Translations under genes and position numbers: made by a program
Notes under the pieces: model-generated
Database searches by the model: none
Told to the model about the DNA's origin: nothing
What the model saw: only the letters and a program-made list of their open reading frames with translations
Shown here: positions 26,995-36,765 of the stretch, one piece after another
How positions within the stretch are numbered: position 1 is the stretch's first letter
Layout: every line of letters begins with the position of its first letter
DNA from: Pseudomonas parafulva
GTDB taxonomy: Bacteria > Pseudomonadota > Gammaproteobacteria > Pseudomonadales > Pseudomonadaceae
NCBI RefSeq assembly: GCF_002021815.1
Contig: NZ_CP019952.1
Span: 4,557,001 to 4,621,000 of the forward strand
DNA: 64,000 nucleotides
Reading direction: 5' to 3'

Positions 26995-29004
26995 ATGTCC
27001 CGACTCAATCCCCGGCAGCAGGAAGCCCGTGACTATGTCGGCGGCCCTCTTTTGGTGCTCGCCGGTGCAGGTTCGGGCAAGACCAGCGTCATTACGCGCA
27101 AAATTGCCCACCTCATCCAGAACTGCGGTATTCGCGCCCAGTACATCGTGGCCATGACCTTCACCAACAAGGCCGCCCGCGAGATGAAGGAGCGGGTTGC
27201 CAGCCTGCTGCGTCCGGGCGAAGGCCGAGGGCTGACGGTCTGCACGTTCCACAACCTGGGCCTGAACATCATCCGCAAGGAGCACGAACGCCTGGGCTAC
27301 AAGCCTGGTTTTTCGATCTTCGACGAGTCGGATATCAAAGCCCTACTGTCGGACATCATGCAGAAGGAGTACTCCGGCGACGACGGCATCGACGAAATCA
27401 AGAACATGATCGGTGCCTGGAAGAACGACCTGATCCTGCCTCCCGAGGCCCTGGAGAAAGCACGCAACCCGCGCGAGCAGACCGCTGCGGTCGTTTACAC
27501 CCACTATCAGCGCACGCTCAAGGCGTTCAACGCCGTGGACTTCGACGACCTGATCCTGCAACCGGTCAAGTTGTTCCAGGAACACCCCGAGGTGCTCGAG
27601 CGCTGGCAGAATCGCGTGCGTTATCTGTTGGTGGACGAATACCAGGACACCAACGCCAGCCAGTATCTGCTGGTGAAGATGCTGATCGGCATGCGCAACC
27701 AGTTCACCGTGGTGGGCGACGACGACCAGTCGATCTATGCCTGGCGCGGCGCGCGCCCCGAGAACCTGATGCTGCTCAAGGAGGACTATCCCTCACTGAA
27801 AGTGGTTATGCTGGAGCAGAACTACCGTTCCACCAGCCGCATCCTGCGCTGCGCCAACGTGCTGATCGCCAACAACCCGCACGCGTTCGAGAAACAGCTG
27901 TGGAGCGAGATGGGCGTGGGCGATGAGATCCGGGTGATACGTTGCAAGAACGAGGATGCCGAGGCCGAGCGCGTGGCGATGGAAATCCTCACGCTGCACC
28001 TGCGTACCAACCGTCCCTACAGCGATTTCGCCATCCTGTACCGCGGCAACTACCAGGCCAAGCTGATCGAGCTGAAGTTGCAGCACCACCAGGTGCCTTA
28101 CCGTCTTTCCGGCGGCAACAGCTTCTTTGGCCGTCAGGAAGTCAAGGACCTCATGGCCTACCTGCGCCTGCTGGTGAACCCTGACGACGACAACGCCTAC
28201 CTACGTGTCATCAACGTGCCGCGCCGGGAAATCGGCTCGACCACCTTGGAAAAGCTCGGCAACTATGCCACCGGCCGGGGCATTTCGATGTATGCCGCCA
28301 GTGAGGAACTGGGCCTGGGCGAGCACCTGGATGCGCGCTACACCGAGCGCTTGCAGCGCTTCAAGCACTGGCTGGACGGTGTGCGCCACAAGGTGGCGCT
28401 GGACGACCCCATAGCCGCCCTGCATGAAATGATCCGCGACATCGACTACGAAAACTGGATCCGCCAGCAGACCGCCAGCGACAAGGCCGCGGAGTTTCGC
28501 ATCAGCAATGTCTGGTTCCTGGTCGAAGCGCTGAAGAACACCCTCGAGAAGGACGAAGAGGGTGACATGACCATTGAGGACGCCATCGGCAAGTTGGTGC
28601 TGCGCGACATGCTCGAGCGCCAGCAGGAAGAGGAAGAAAACGCCGACGGTGTGCAGATGATGACCCTGCACGCGTCCAAGGGCCTGGAATTTCCCTACGT
28701 GTTCATCATGGGCATGGAGGAGGAGATCCTGCCTCACCGCTCCAGCATCGAGGCCGACACCATCGAGGAAGAGCGCCGCCTGGCTTATGTGGGTATTACC
28801 CGCGCACGCCAGACGCTGGCGTTCACGTTCGCCGCCAAACGCAAGCAATACGGGGAAATCATCGACTGCACGCCCAGTCGCTTCCTCGACGAACTGCCCC
28901 CCGAAGACCTGTCCTGGGAAGGGCTGGACGATGCACCGGTCGAGGTCAAGGCCGCACGCGGCAACAATGCCCTGGCCGACATCCGGGCGATGCTCAAACG
29001 CTGA
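26995..29004 (+). CDS. rep: ATP-dependent DNA helicase Rep
   Basis: Superfamily 1A 3'-5' helicase of 669 residues that helps replication forks pass bound proteins. Motif I (AGAGSGKT) is at residues 23-30, motif II (DEYQDTN) at 214-220, and QSIYAWRGA, LEQNYRST and GMEEEILPH are other helicase motifs. The length matches Rep rather than UvrD (about 720). It starts with ATG and precedes xpt by 62 bases. The preceding 26705-26994 stretch is noncoding; it contains a TAGAAT element near 26955 that could be a -10 box. Confidence 0.95.
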   Translation: MSRLNPRQQEARDYVGGPLLVLAGAGSGKTSVITRKIAHLIQNCGIRAQYIVAMTFTNKAAREMKERVASLLRPGEGRGLTVCTFHNLGLNIIRKEHERLGYKPGFSIFDESDIKALLSDIMQKEYSGDDGIDEIKNMIGAWKNDLILPPEALEKARNPREQTAAVVYTHYQRTLKAFNAVDFDDLILQPVKLFQEHPEVLERWQNRVRYLLVDEYQDTNASQYLLVKMLIGMRNQFTVVGDDDQSIYAWRGARPENLMLLKEDYPSLKVVMLEQNYRSTSRILRCANVLIANNPHAFEKQLWSEMGVGDEIRVIRCKNEDAEAERVAMEILTLHLRTNRPYSDFAILYRGNYQAKLIELKLQHHQVPYRLSGGNSFFGRQEVKDLMAYLRLLVNPDDDNAYLRVINVPRREIGSTTLEKLGNYATGRGISMYAASEELGLGEHLDARYTERLQRFKHWLDGVRHKVALDDPIAALHEMIRDIDYENWIRQQTASDKAAEFRISNVWFLVEALKNTLEKDEEGDMTIEDAIGKLVLRDMLERQQEEEENADGVQMMTLHASKGLEFPYVFIMGMEEEILPHRSSIEADTIEEERRLAYVGITRARQTLAFTFAAKRKQYGEIIDCTPSRFLDELPPEDLSWEGLDDAPVEVKAARGNNALADIRAMLKR

Positions 29005-29021
29005 TCAACCATTACTCTTAA

Positions 29022-29639
<618 letters not shown>

Positions 29640-29668
29640 TGCGGCACCGGCTCGCTCGCATCCGGGCA

Positions 29669-29693
29669 CAGGGGGCTGCGTGGCAGCCCCCTG
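29669..29693 (+). terminator. Terminator hairpin after xpt
   Basis: An 11-bp perfect stem (CAGGGGGCTGC / GCAGCCCCCTG) with a 3-base loop lies 30 bases after the xpt stop and just before the convergent CoA-transferase gene. The tail CCGGTTT has only three T residues, so it probably serves both strands. Confidence 0.6.
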
Positions 29694-29699
29694 CCGGTT

Positions 29700-31556
29700 T
29701 CAAGTCGCCGCCAGGCCCGCCAACAGCAACCGTTGGTACAGCGCTTCTTTTAGCCCCTGAGGCTGGTCAAGTTGCATCCGTGCCAGATGCCGCTCATACC
29801 CTTGCGGCTCTGGCGCCTCCAGCGTGGCCTTGCCCAGTTCGAGCGCCTCGCTGAGCTTGAACTTGCTTTTCAACCAGTTCAGTGCCCGTAGCAAGTCCTG
29901 CTCTTCAACCGTGAAATCGGTCCCCATGGGGTATTCCGGGAACAGCTGTGGGTGCTGTGCCTGGACCGCGGCCAGGCGCTGCGGCGTGTTATCGGCAAAA
30001 CGCCTGTCGAGCTGAAAATCTTCCGCCAATTTGCCAGCGTTTTTGGCCTGCACGATCAGGCTCTGCTGGAACCGGGCGTCACACACCGCAAGCAATCGCG
30101 CAATGACCTCGCTGTCGGTCTGCCCCCTGAGGTCGGCGATGCCATATTCGGTCACCACGATATCGCGCAGGTGGCGGGGAATGGTGCAATGGCCGTAGTT
30201 CCAGAAGATGTTCGACGACACCTCGCCGCCCGCTTCGCGCCAACTGCGCAGCAGCAGTATCGAGCGGCCACCTTCCAGCGCGTGCCCTTGGGCGACGAAG
30301 TTGTACTGCCCACCTACCCCGCTCAACACTCGCCCGTCTTCGAGCTGATCGGCCACACCCGCACCGAGCAGGGTCATGCCGAACACCGTATTGATAAAGC
30401 GTGCGTCTTGTCGCTGGCGACGCTTGAGCTGTTCGTCACCGTAGAGCTCGTTGACGAAATTGATCCCGGTCATGGCAAACCGTGCGCGCTGCTCAAGGGG
30501 CATGTCGCGCAAGCGCTGGTAGAACGCTTGCGGGCCGAGGAAGAACCCCCCGTGCAGGATCACTCCCCGGTCATCCACAGCACGCCGCAGCACGCCCGCC
30601 TCGGCCAGCGCCAACAGCCCGTTGACGAACATCTCGCTACAGCCATACAGCCCCTGTTCGAAGGGCGCGAGCCCCCCTTCCCGCTCGATCAGTGCCTGCG
30701 TGGTGCCCGCGCCAAGGCCGTCGAGCGCTGCACGGTAGGCAACGTTATCGCTCTGGCGGGCGAGCAGCGCGGCGGCAACCGCGTCGCCCATGGCACCAAT
30801 CCCGATCTGCAGGGTGCCGCCGTCGCGCACCAGGCTGCTGGCATGCAGGCCGATGCAGTGGTCCTGTATGGTGACCGGCATGTTGGGCGTTGAAAACAGT
30901 TGGCGCTGCTCGGCTTCGTCCAGCAACAGGTCGAACGCATCCATTGGCAGTTCGGCATCACCGGGCATGTAGGGCAGCTGCGCATGCACCTGACCCAGCA
31001 TGAGGATGGTCTCGCCGGCGGCACGGCGGCGTTCGACCATGGGTAACAGGTCCAGGGTGATGTCCGGGTTGCAGGCCAGGCTCAGATGGACAGGCCGCTC
31101 CGGCGTAGCCGCCACCAGCTGGGCGATGAGGTTCAGACCCTTGGCATTGATGTCTCGCGCGGCATGGCTGTAGTTGCTGCTGACGTAATCCTGTTGAGCC
31201 GACTCACTGGCAAGCAGGCTGCCGGGCTGCATGAAGAATTGTTCTACGCGAATGTTCGGCGGCAGGCTGTCATTGCGCAGGTCGGCCAGATAGTGAAGCT
31301 CTTCGTAGTCGCCGAACACGCGCTCGACGAAGGGCTCGAGCAAGCGTTGCTGCAAGCCATCACCCAGCGCTGGTCGCCCCAGGGAGAGGGCTGTATAGAT
31401 GGTCAGACGGCGTTCGGGCAACTCACGGATGCGGGCATAAAGTGCGTTGACGAACGCATTGGGTTTGCCCAGGCCCAGCGGCAGGCCCATGTGGATATGG
31501 GTTGGCAGGCGGGACAGGACCTGTTCGACGGCCTGGTCGATGGAACTGAGGTGCAT
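29700..31556 (-). CDS. Acetyl-CoA hydrolase/transferase family protein
   Basis: 618-residue protein of the class I CoA-transferase fold (acetyl-CoA hydrolase/transferase C-terminal domain), longer than the usual 500. It carries IGIGAMGDAVAAAL and the GGxxD-type region VGGQYNFVAQGHALEGGRS, as in this family. The start MHLSSIDQAVEQVL was selected because the 62 residues upstream are in the leader. Cytoplasmic, single gene. It may exchange CoA between short-chain acids or hydrolyse acyl-CoA. The physiological substrate is not decidable from the sequence. Confidence 0.85.
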   Translation of the reverse strand: MHLSSIDQAVEQVLSRLPTHIHMGLPLGLGKPNAFVNALYARIRELPERRLTIYTALSLGRPALGDGLQQRLLEPFVERVFGDYEELHYLADLRNDSLPPNIRVEQFFMQPGSLLASESAQQDYVSSNYSHAARDINAKGLNLIAQLVAATPERPVHLSLACNPDITLDLLPMVERRRAAGETILMLGQVHAQLPYMPGDAELPMDAFDLLLDEAEQRQLFSTPNMPVTIQDHCIGLHASSLVRDGGTLQIGIGAMGDAVAAALLARQSDNVAYRAALDGLGAGTTQALIEREGGLAPFEQGLYGCSEMFVNGLLALAEAGVLRRAVDDRGVILHGGFFLGPQAFYQRLRDMPLEQRARFAMTGINFVNELYGDEQLKRRQRQDARFINTVFGMTLLGAGVADQLEDGRVLSGVGGQYNFVAQGHALEGGRSILLLRSWREAGGEVSSNIFWNYGHCTIPRHLRDIVVTEYGIADLRGQTDSEVIARLLAVCDARFQQSLIVQAKNAGKLAEDFQLDRRFADNTPQRLAAVQAQHPQLFPEYPMGTDFTVEEQDLLRALNWLKSKFKLSEALELGKATLEAPEPQGYERHLARMQLDQPQGLKEALYQRLLLAGLAAT

Positions 31557-31720
31557 CGAGGCCTCCTGGTTCGTGCTTGGGTTCAGGAGGTTCGACAGGC
31601 AGGTGGAATGGTTGGTTGCCTGGGCGGGAAGCGGAAGGCGCAGACAATTGGACAAGCACTGGCAGCCACTCGACAATTCGGTGGCCTTCAGGCTCAGCGA
31701 AGGTATAAGCGTACGCGGTG

Positions 31721-31808
31721 CCTGTAGGAGCGGCCCCGGCAATTAGCGATAGTGCTCACATCTCCGGGGCTGCTGCGCAGCCCATCGCGGCACGAGGCCG
31801 CTCCTGTG
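31721..31808. repeat. REP-like palindromic repeat, pair 1
   Basis: A P. putida-type REP pair in inverted orientation: CCTGTAGGAGCGGCC at 31721-31735 and GGCCGCTCCTGTGATCG at 31797-31813, with a hairpin (GGGGCTGCTGCGCAGCCC) between. It is part of a 427-base gene-free stretch (31557-31983) that holds only REPs and promoter DNA. Confidence 0.65.
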
Positions 31809-31881
31809 ATCGTGGGATGGCTGAAGTAGCGCGATTGCAGGAGCAACTGCCTTTCACCGCCTCTAAGGGCCAGCGCCCCCC

Positions 31882-31930
31882 GTGTGGGAGCGGCCTCGCG
31901 CCGCGATGGGCCGCGAAGCGGCCCCGGCAA
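31882..31930. repeat. REP-like palindromic repeat, copy 2
   Basis: A second copy, starting GTGTGGGAGCGGCCTCGCG and ending GGCCCCGGCAAGGCAA, with an internal hairpin GCCGCGATGGGCCGCGAAGC. It is 75 bases from pair 1 and just downstream of the cytochrome c5 gene stop (31984, minus strand). Confidence 0.65.
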
Positions 31931-31983
31931 GGCAAGATGCGAAGCTAGAAGACTGGGACTGCTACGCAGCACATTGCAGTAAC

Positions 31984-32406
31984 TTACAGGCCAGACATCT
32001 TCTCAATAGCGGCCTTTAGCTCATCATCCGAACAATCCGCGCAGGTGCCCTTGGGCGGCATGGCGTTGATGCCCGTGATGGCCTTGGCCAGGATGCCATC
32101 CAACCCGCCCTGGTGGTCGGCACGCTCCTTCCAGGCTGCGCTATCGCCAACTTTCGGCGCGCCGAGCAGGCCCGTGCCATGGCAGGCCGTGCAATGCTTG
32201 GCGATGATGTCGTCGGGCGTTCTGGCAGACCCGGCGCCAGCGCTGGCGGTCACGGCCATGCCCTTGCATTCCTGGCCCTGGATACACACCTTACCGACCG
32301 GTTCCAGGCGCTTGGCGATATCGTCATTGGTCGCAGCGGTAGCGGTAATTGCCCACAGGGCCAGTACGGCGGCCGGGATGGCCAGCATCTTCTTGACTTG
32401 ATTCAC
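31984..32406 (-). CDS. Cytochrome c5-type c-type cytochrome
   Basis: Small periplasmic electron carrier. It has an N-terminal signal (VNQVKKMLAIPAAVLALW...ATAATNDD), then one haem motif CTACHG and a later axial methionine candidate (NAMPPKG). A C-terminal CADC pair is typical of the c5 group. 140 residues from the GTG at 32406, which has a GAGGG seven bases upstream; an ATG at 32433 would give a longer, less likely N-terminus. It probably carries electrons between membrane complexes. No operon partner, and the REPs follow its stop. Confidence 0.88.
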   Translation of the reverse strand: MNQVKKMLAIPAAVLALWAITATAATNDDIAKRLEPVGKVCIQGQECKGMAVTASAGAGSARTPDDIIAKHCTACHGTGLLGAPKVGDSAAWKERADHQGGLDGILAKAITGINAMPPKGTCADCSDDELKAAIEKMSGL

Positions 32407-32542
32407 GCGAACACCCTCATGGTGGCTAATCATGCTCGCGGCCACGGATCCTCGAGCGCCGAAAAGTATAACGGCAAGCCCGAAGCCGGGAAACGACCCT
32501 ACACAGGAAAGGGGTATTGACGCGTCAATGCACTGCGCTGGA

Positions 32543-33091
32543 TCAAAAGTTCGAGGGGGTGGCGGCGCTGATCAAGCGTGCTGGCTGTTCGAACGGGTTG
32601 CGAAAACGGTGCGGGCGGGTGCTTTCGAAGTAATAGCTGTCGCCTGCTTCGAGAATGAACAGCTCGGTACCGACCACCAATTCCAGGCGGCCTTCAAGCA
32701 GAATGCCAGTCTCTTCGCCATCATGGGTCAGCATTTCGGCACCGGTGTCGGCGCCGGGCGGGTACACCTCGGTCAGAAAAGCGATGGCACGGTTGCGGTG
32801 CGATTTGCCAACCAGCTTCATGGTCACCGCACCATCGGAGATGTCGATCAGTTCGTGGGCTTTGTAGACGATCTGCGCAGGGCTCTCGGGTTCGAGCTCC
32901 ACGGAAAAGAACTCGACCATGGACATGGGAATGCCGCTCAGTACCTTGCGCAGCGAACTGATCGACGGGCTCACACTGTTTTTCTCGATCATGGAGATGG
33001 TGCTGTTGGTAACCCCCGCGCGCTTGGCGAGTTCACGCTGAGACAGGCCCTTGAGCGTGCGGATGGCTTGCAGTCGTTCGCCGACGTCCAA
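32543..33091 (-). CDS. XRE-cupin transcriptional regulator (PuuR-like)
   Basis: 182-residue regulator with an N-terminal XRE helix-turn-helix (LDVGERLQAIRTLKGLSQRE, TNSTISMIEK) and a C-terminal cupin domain (GEETGILLEGRLELVVG, HRFRNPFEQPARLI). The start is a TTG with a perfect AGGAGG seven bases upstream; an ATG-only annotation would add family-unlike residues. PuuR-type proteins of this layout repress polyamine or amino-acid catabolic genes in response to their substrates. It lies 94 bases after alr on the same strand and may govern the alanine or polyamine genes nearby. Confidence 0.88.
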   Translation of the reverse strand: MDVGERLQAIRTLKGLSQRELAKRAGVTNSTISMIEKNSVSPSISSLRKVLSGIPMSMVEFFSVELEPESPAQIVYKAHELIDISDGAVTMKLVGKSHRNRAIAFLTEVYPPGADTGAEMLTHDGEETGILLEGRLELVVGTELFILEAGDSYYFESTRPHRFRNPFEQPARLISAATPSNF

Positions 33092-33185
33092 AGCTGGAGC
33101 CTCCTGAGACGGGTTATGCGGGTGGATGTGAACGATATCATGGCAACGCCGTTCAGTATTTACAACACACCACCCGCCTGACGCC

Positions 33186-34259
33186 CTAGTCCCCAATGTA
33201 TTCCCGGGGTACCCGCTTGAGATTGCAGAAGATCTGGTAAGGAATGGTACCGGCCTGGCTCGCCACCTCAGCGGCATGGACCTGCTTGCCCCATAGTTCG
33301 ACTGGGCTGCCGACGGTCGCCTGCGGCACGTCGGTCAGGTCGATGCTCAGCATGTCCATCGACACGCGACCGATGAGCGGGGCCCGGCTGCCAGCAACCA
33401 TGACCGGCGTACCGTTGGGCGCCTGGCGAGGGTAACCGTCGGCGTAGCCCATAGCGACCACGCCTACACGGGTGGGCCGCGTGCTGACGAACGTGGCGCC
33501 GTAACCCACCGGCTCGCCGGCCGGCAGCTCCCGCACACTGATGACCCGCGACTGCAGTGTCATGACCGGCTGCAGGCGTTGGGCCTGAGCTTGAGGCATA
33601 TCGAACGGCGTTGCGCCATAGAGCATCAGCCCTGGGCGCACCCAATCACCGGCTGCCTGGGGCCAACCCAGCACGGCTGGAGAGTTGCGCAGGCTGCATT
33701 CTGCTGCCAAGCCCTGGCGTGCGGTTTCGAAAACGGCAATCTGCTCGGCCGTGGCCTGCGCACCCAGCTCATCGGCACGGGCGAAATGGCTCATGAGCAC
33801 AATGCGCCCTACCTTGCCGCAGGCCAGCAGGCGCTCATAGGCATCGCGATAGTCCTTGGGATGCAGCCCTACACGGTGCATGCCGGTATCGAGCTTGAGC
33901 CAGACGGTGAGCGGGCTGGCCAGCGGGCTTTTCTCGATGGCCTCCAATTGCCAGGCCGAATGCACGACGCACCACAGGTCATGTTCGACGATCAACGGCA
34001 GCTCACTGGCCTCGAAGAAGCCCTCCAGCAGCAGGACCGGGCCCCTGATGCCGGCCGCACGCAGCTCCAGCGCCTCCTCGATGCAGGCCACGGCAAACCC
34101 GTCCGCTTCGGGCTCGAGCGCCAACGCGCAGCGCACAGCACCATGGCCGTAGGCGTCGGCCTTGATCACGGCAAGCGCCTTGGCACCGGTCAGTTCGCGG
34201 GCGAGACGGTAATTGTGGCGCAGGGCCTGGAGGTCGATCAGGGCACGGGCGGGGCGCAT
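33186..34259 (-). CDS. dadX: Alanine racemase, catabolic type
   Basis: PLP-dependent racemase that interconverts L- and D-alanine. 357 residues; the PLP lysine is Lys33 ([10 protein letters not shown]) and the second catalytic residue is Tyr253 (EPVGYGATF). Its position 80 bases after dadA supports the catabolic DadX role, supplying D-alanine to DadA, rather than the cell-wall Alr. The two enzymes cannot be told apart from sequence alone. Cytoplasmic. Confidence 0.9.
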   Translation of the reverse strand: MRPARALIDLQALRHNYRLARELTGAKALAVIKADAYGHGAVRCALALEPEADGFAVACIEEALELRAAGIRGPVLLLEGFFEASELPLIVEHDLWCVVHSAWQLEAIEKSPLASPLTVWLKLDTGMHRVGLHPKDYRDAYERLLACGKVGRIVLMSHFARADELGAQATAEQIAVFETARQGLAAECSLRNSPAVLGWPQAAGDWVRPGLMLYGATPFDMPQAQAQRLQPVMTLQSRVISVRELPAGEPVGYGATFVSTRPTRVGVVAMGYADGYPRQAPNGTPVMVAGSRAPLIGRVSMDMLSIDLTDVPQATVGSPVELWGKQVHAAEVASQAGTIPYQIFCNLKRVPREYIGD

Positions 34260-34339
34260 GCGGCTGCCTTAAAAGTCATACGGGTTGAAATCGAAGCTGG
34301 GGCATTCGCAGGTCACCGGCGAATACCCCAATGGACGGC

Positions 34340-35644
34340 TTACTGCTGATGAGCGGGCGAACCATGCCCGTGACGGGCCACTTCGCGGCTACTGCCATAG
34401 CGCGAGATGTCCAGCCCCTCTGCACTGATCTGCGGTTTCTTGCGCGCGATCAGGTCAGCCAGCAGACGACCCGAGCCACAGGCCATGGTCCAGCCCAGCG
34501 TGCCGTGACCTGTATTGAGGAACAGGTTACGGAAGGCGGTTGCACCCACGATGGGGGTACCGTCTGGCGTCGCGGGACGCAGCCCAGTCCAGAAGCTGGC
34601 CTGGCTCAAATCACCGCCGCGAGGATAAAGGTCGTTGACGATCATCTCCAGTGTTTCACGTCGGCGGGGGTTGAGCGACAGGTCGAAGCCGGCGATCTCA
34701 GCCATACCTCCAACACGGATACGGTTGTCGAAACGGGTGATGGCGACCTTGTAGGTTTCGTCGAGGATGGTGGAGGCAGGCGCCATGTCACCGTTGGTGA
34801 TGGGTACGGTGAGGGAGTAGCCCTTCAACGGATAGACCGGCGCCTTGATGCCCAGGGGCCTGAGCATCTGCGGCGAATAGCTGCCCAATGCCAGCACATA
34901 GCGGTCGGCGGTTTCGAGCTTGCCATCGATCCAGACACCGTTGATGCGGTCACCTGCATGATCCAGGCGCTGGATGTCCTGCCCGAAGCGGAACTCCACG
35001 CCCAGGTTGCGGGCCATTTCTGCCAGCTTGGTGGTGAACAACTGGCAATCGCCGGTCTGGTCGTTGGGTAGGCGCAGGGCGCCGGCGAGAATGCCCTTCA
35101 CACTGGCCAGGGCAGGTTCGACGCGGGCGATGCCATCGCGGTCGAGCAATTCATAAGGCACGCCTGATTGCTCAAGCACGGCGATATCCTTGGCAGCTGC
35201 ATCGACCTGGGCCTGGGTGCGGAACAGCTGGGTGGTGCCCAGGCTACGATTCTCGTACGCAATGCCGGTTTCGGCGCGCAGTTCGTCGAGGCAGTCGCGG
35301 CTGTACTCGGACAACCGCACCATGCGCTCCTTGTTCACGGCATAGCGGTTGGCCGTGCAGTTGCGCAGCATCTGGGCCATCCACAGGTACTGGTCTACGT
35401 CACCGGTCAGCTTGATGGCAAGCGGAGCGTGGCGCTCGAGCAGCCATTTAACGGCTTTCAGAGGCACCCCCGGCGCCGCCCACGGCGAGGCATAGCCAGG
35501 CGAGATCTGGCCGGCGTTGGCAAAGCTGGTTTCCATGGCCACCGCTGGCTGGCGGTCCACCACCGTCACTTCGAACCCTTGCCGGGCCAGGTAATAGGCA
35601 CTGGCGGTTCCGATCACGCCGCTACCAAGTACCAGAACTCGCAT
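34340..35644 (-). CDS. dadA: D-amino acid dehydrogenase small subunit DadA
   Basis: FAD-dependent, membrane-associated dehydrogenase that oxidises D-alanine and other D-amino acids to 2-oxo acids and feeds electrons to the quinone pool. 434 residues from the start [20 protein letters not shown], with the FAD motif GSGVIG and the C-terminal [15 protein letters not shown]. It is upstream of dadX on the same strand and divergent from dadR (Lrp family), the classic Pseudomonas dadRAX layout. A 12-bp palindrome in the spacer is a likely operator. Confidence 0.96.
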   Translation of the reverse strand: MRVLVLGSGVIGTASAYYLARQGFEVTVVDRQPAVAMETSFANAGQISPGYASPWAAPGVPLKAVKWLLERHAPLAIKLTGDVDQYLWMAQMLRNCTANRYAVNKERMVRLSEYSRDCLDELRAETGIAYENRSLGTTQLFRTQAQVDAAAKDIAVLEQSGVPYELLDRDGIARVEPALASVKGILAGALRLPNDQTGDCQLFTTKLAEMARNLGVEFRFGQDIQRLDHAGDRINGVWIDGKLETADRYVLALGSYSPQMLRPLGIKAPVYPLKGYSLTVPITNGDMAPASTILDETYKVAITRFDNRIRVGGMAEIAGFDLSLNPRRRETLEMIVNDLYPRGGDLSQASFWTGLRPATPDGTPIVGATAFRNLFLNTGHGTLGWTMACGSGRLLADLIARKKPQISAEGLDISRYGSSREVARHGHGSPAHQQ

Positions 35645-35754
35645 CGTTTCTTTCCCCTCGCGGCCTGCCGCGGTGTGTTGTTGGACTGCCATTGATGGGC
35701 GAAGTATAGGAATTCGAGAGCAGTGCAATTCACTATATAAAAGCCTATTATTGG

Positions 35755-35766
35755 CGAGAATTCTCG
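35755..35766. promoter_or_regulatory. 12-bp palindrome, candidate DadR/Lrp operator
   Basis: CGAGAATTCTCG is a perfect palindrome 33 bases before the dadR start and 110 bases before the dadA start. A related AGGAATTCGAGAG lies at 35708-35720, giving a two-site arrangement typical of Lrp-family regulators. A TATATAAAA element at 35735-35743 suggests an overlapping -10 region. Confidence 0.45.
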
Positions 35767-35798
35767 GCACAATGGCCTTTTACGGAGGGGCATCCCCT

Positions 35799-36287
35799 AT
35801 GAGAACCCAGCATCAAAGTAAGCGTGAGCTGGACAAGATCGACCGGAACATCCTGCGCATCCTGCAGAGCGACGGGCGTATCTCCTTCACCGAACTGGGC
35901 GAGAAGGTCGGCCTCTCCACCACGCCGTGCACCGAGCGCGTGCGCCGGCTGGAACGTGAAGGCATCATCATGGGCTATAACGCCCGCCTGAACCCACAGC
36001 ACCTCAAGGGCAGCCTGCTGGTCTTCGTGGAAATCAGCCTGGACTACAAGTCTGGCGATACCTTCGAGGAGTTTCGCCGGGCAGTCCTGAAGCTGCCGCA
36101 CGTGCTCGAATGCCACCTGGTTTCCGGCGACTTCGACTACCTGGTCAAGGCGCGCATTTCGGAAATGGCTTCGTATCGCAAGCTGCTTGGCGACATCCTG
36201 CTCAAGCTGCCCCACGTGCGTGAGTCCAAAAGCTACATCGTGATGGAGGAGGTGAAGGAAAGTCTCTGCCTGCCGATCCCGGACTGA
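35799..36287 (+). CDS. dadR: Lrp/AsnC-family regulator DadR
   Basis: 162-residue Lrp-type regulator: helix-turn-helix at residues 10-60 (LDKIDRNILRILQSDGRISF, LSTTPCTERVRRLEREG) and a RAM/ACT-type ligand domain. In Pseudomonas the divergent dadR activates dadAX in response to L-alanine. The start MRTQHQSKREL fits family length; a longer upstream extension does not. Confidence 0.93.
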   Translation: MRTQHQSKRELDKIDRNILRILQSDGRISFTELGEKVGLSTTPCTERVRRLEREGIIMGYNARLNPQHLKGSLLVFVEISLDYKSGDTFEEFRRAVLKLPHVLECHLVSGDFDYLVKARISEMASYRKLLGDILLKLPHVRESKSYIVMEEVKESLCLPIPD

Positions 36288-36309
36288 CGCCGGGCCCTAC
36301 CGCAAACGC

Positions 36310-36663
36310 CTAGACCAGCACTTGCCGGGTGGTGGCAATGAACTGGTGCACCAGTTGCTCGGCCGCAGGGTCGATCATGGGTTCGGGCCCACGACCACGC
36401 GGGCAGGCCAGTCGTGGGGTGGTACCGAACAGGCGACAGATCAGTGGCCGCTCTTCATATACCGTGCAGCCCTGGGGCCCCAGATGCACGCAGTCCAGGC
36501 GCTCCAGGGCAGCGTCCTGTTCGGCCTGGGATTTGCGCGGCAGCCGAGCCATCTCTTGCGCCGAGGTGGTAACCGGCCCGCAGCAGTCATGGCAGCCAGG
36601 CTCGCATTCGAACGAAGGGATGAGTTCGCGCAGGAAGTGGATCTTGTGGCGGTCGCAGGACAT
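36310..36663 (-). CDS. YkgJ-family cysteine cluster protein
   Basis: 117-residue protein with the family's Cys cluster: CEPGCHDCCGPV near residue 19 and CVHLGPQGCTVYEERPLICRLFG later. Seven to eight cysteines are arranged to bind an Fe-S cluster or zinc. Function of the family is not established. It is convergent with dadR and close to the PuuB-like gene, in a divergent orientation. Confidence 0.85.
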   Translation of the reverse strand: MSCDRHKIHFLRELIPSFECEPGCHDCCGPVTTSAQEMARLPRKSQAEQDAALERLDCVHLGPQGCTVYEERPLICRLFGTTPRLACPRGRGPEPMIDPAAEQLVHQFIATTRQVLV

Positions 36664-36765
36664 GACGAGGCACAGGTTGAAAAGGTCCGCCCATTATAGG
36701 CCGGTTGCCCGCCCTGGGCCTGCGGCTTATTCTCCCGTTCCAGCCCACGCACTAGGACTCGTCCA

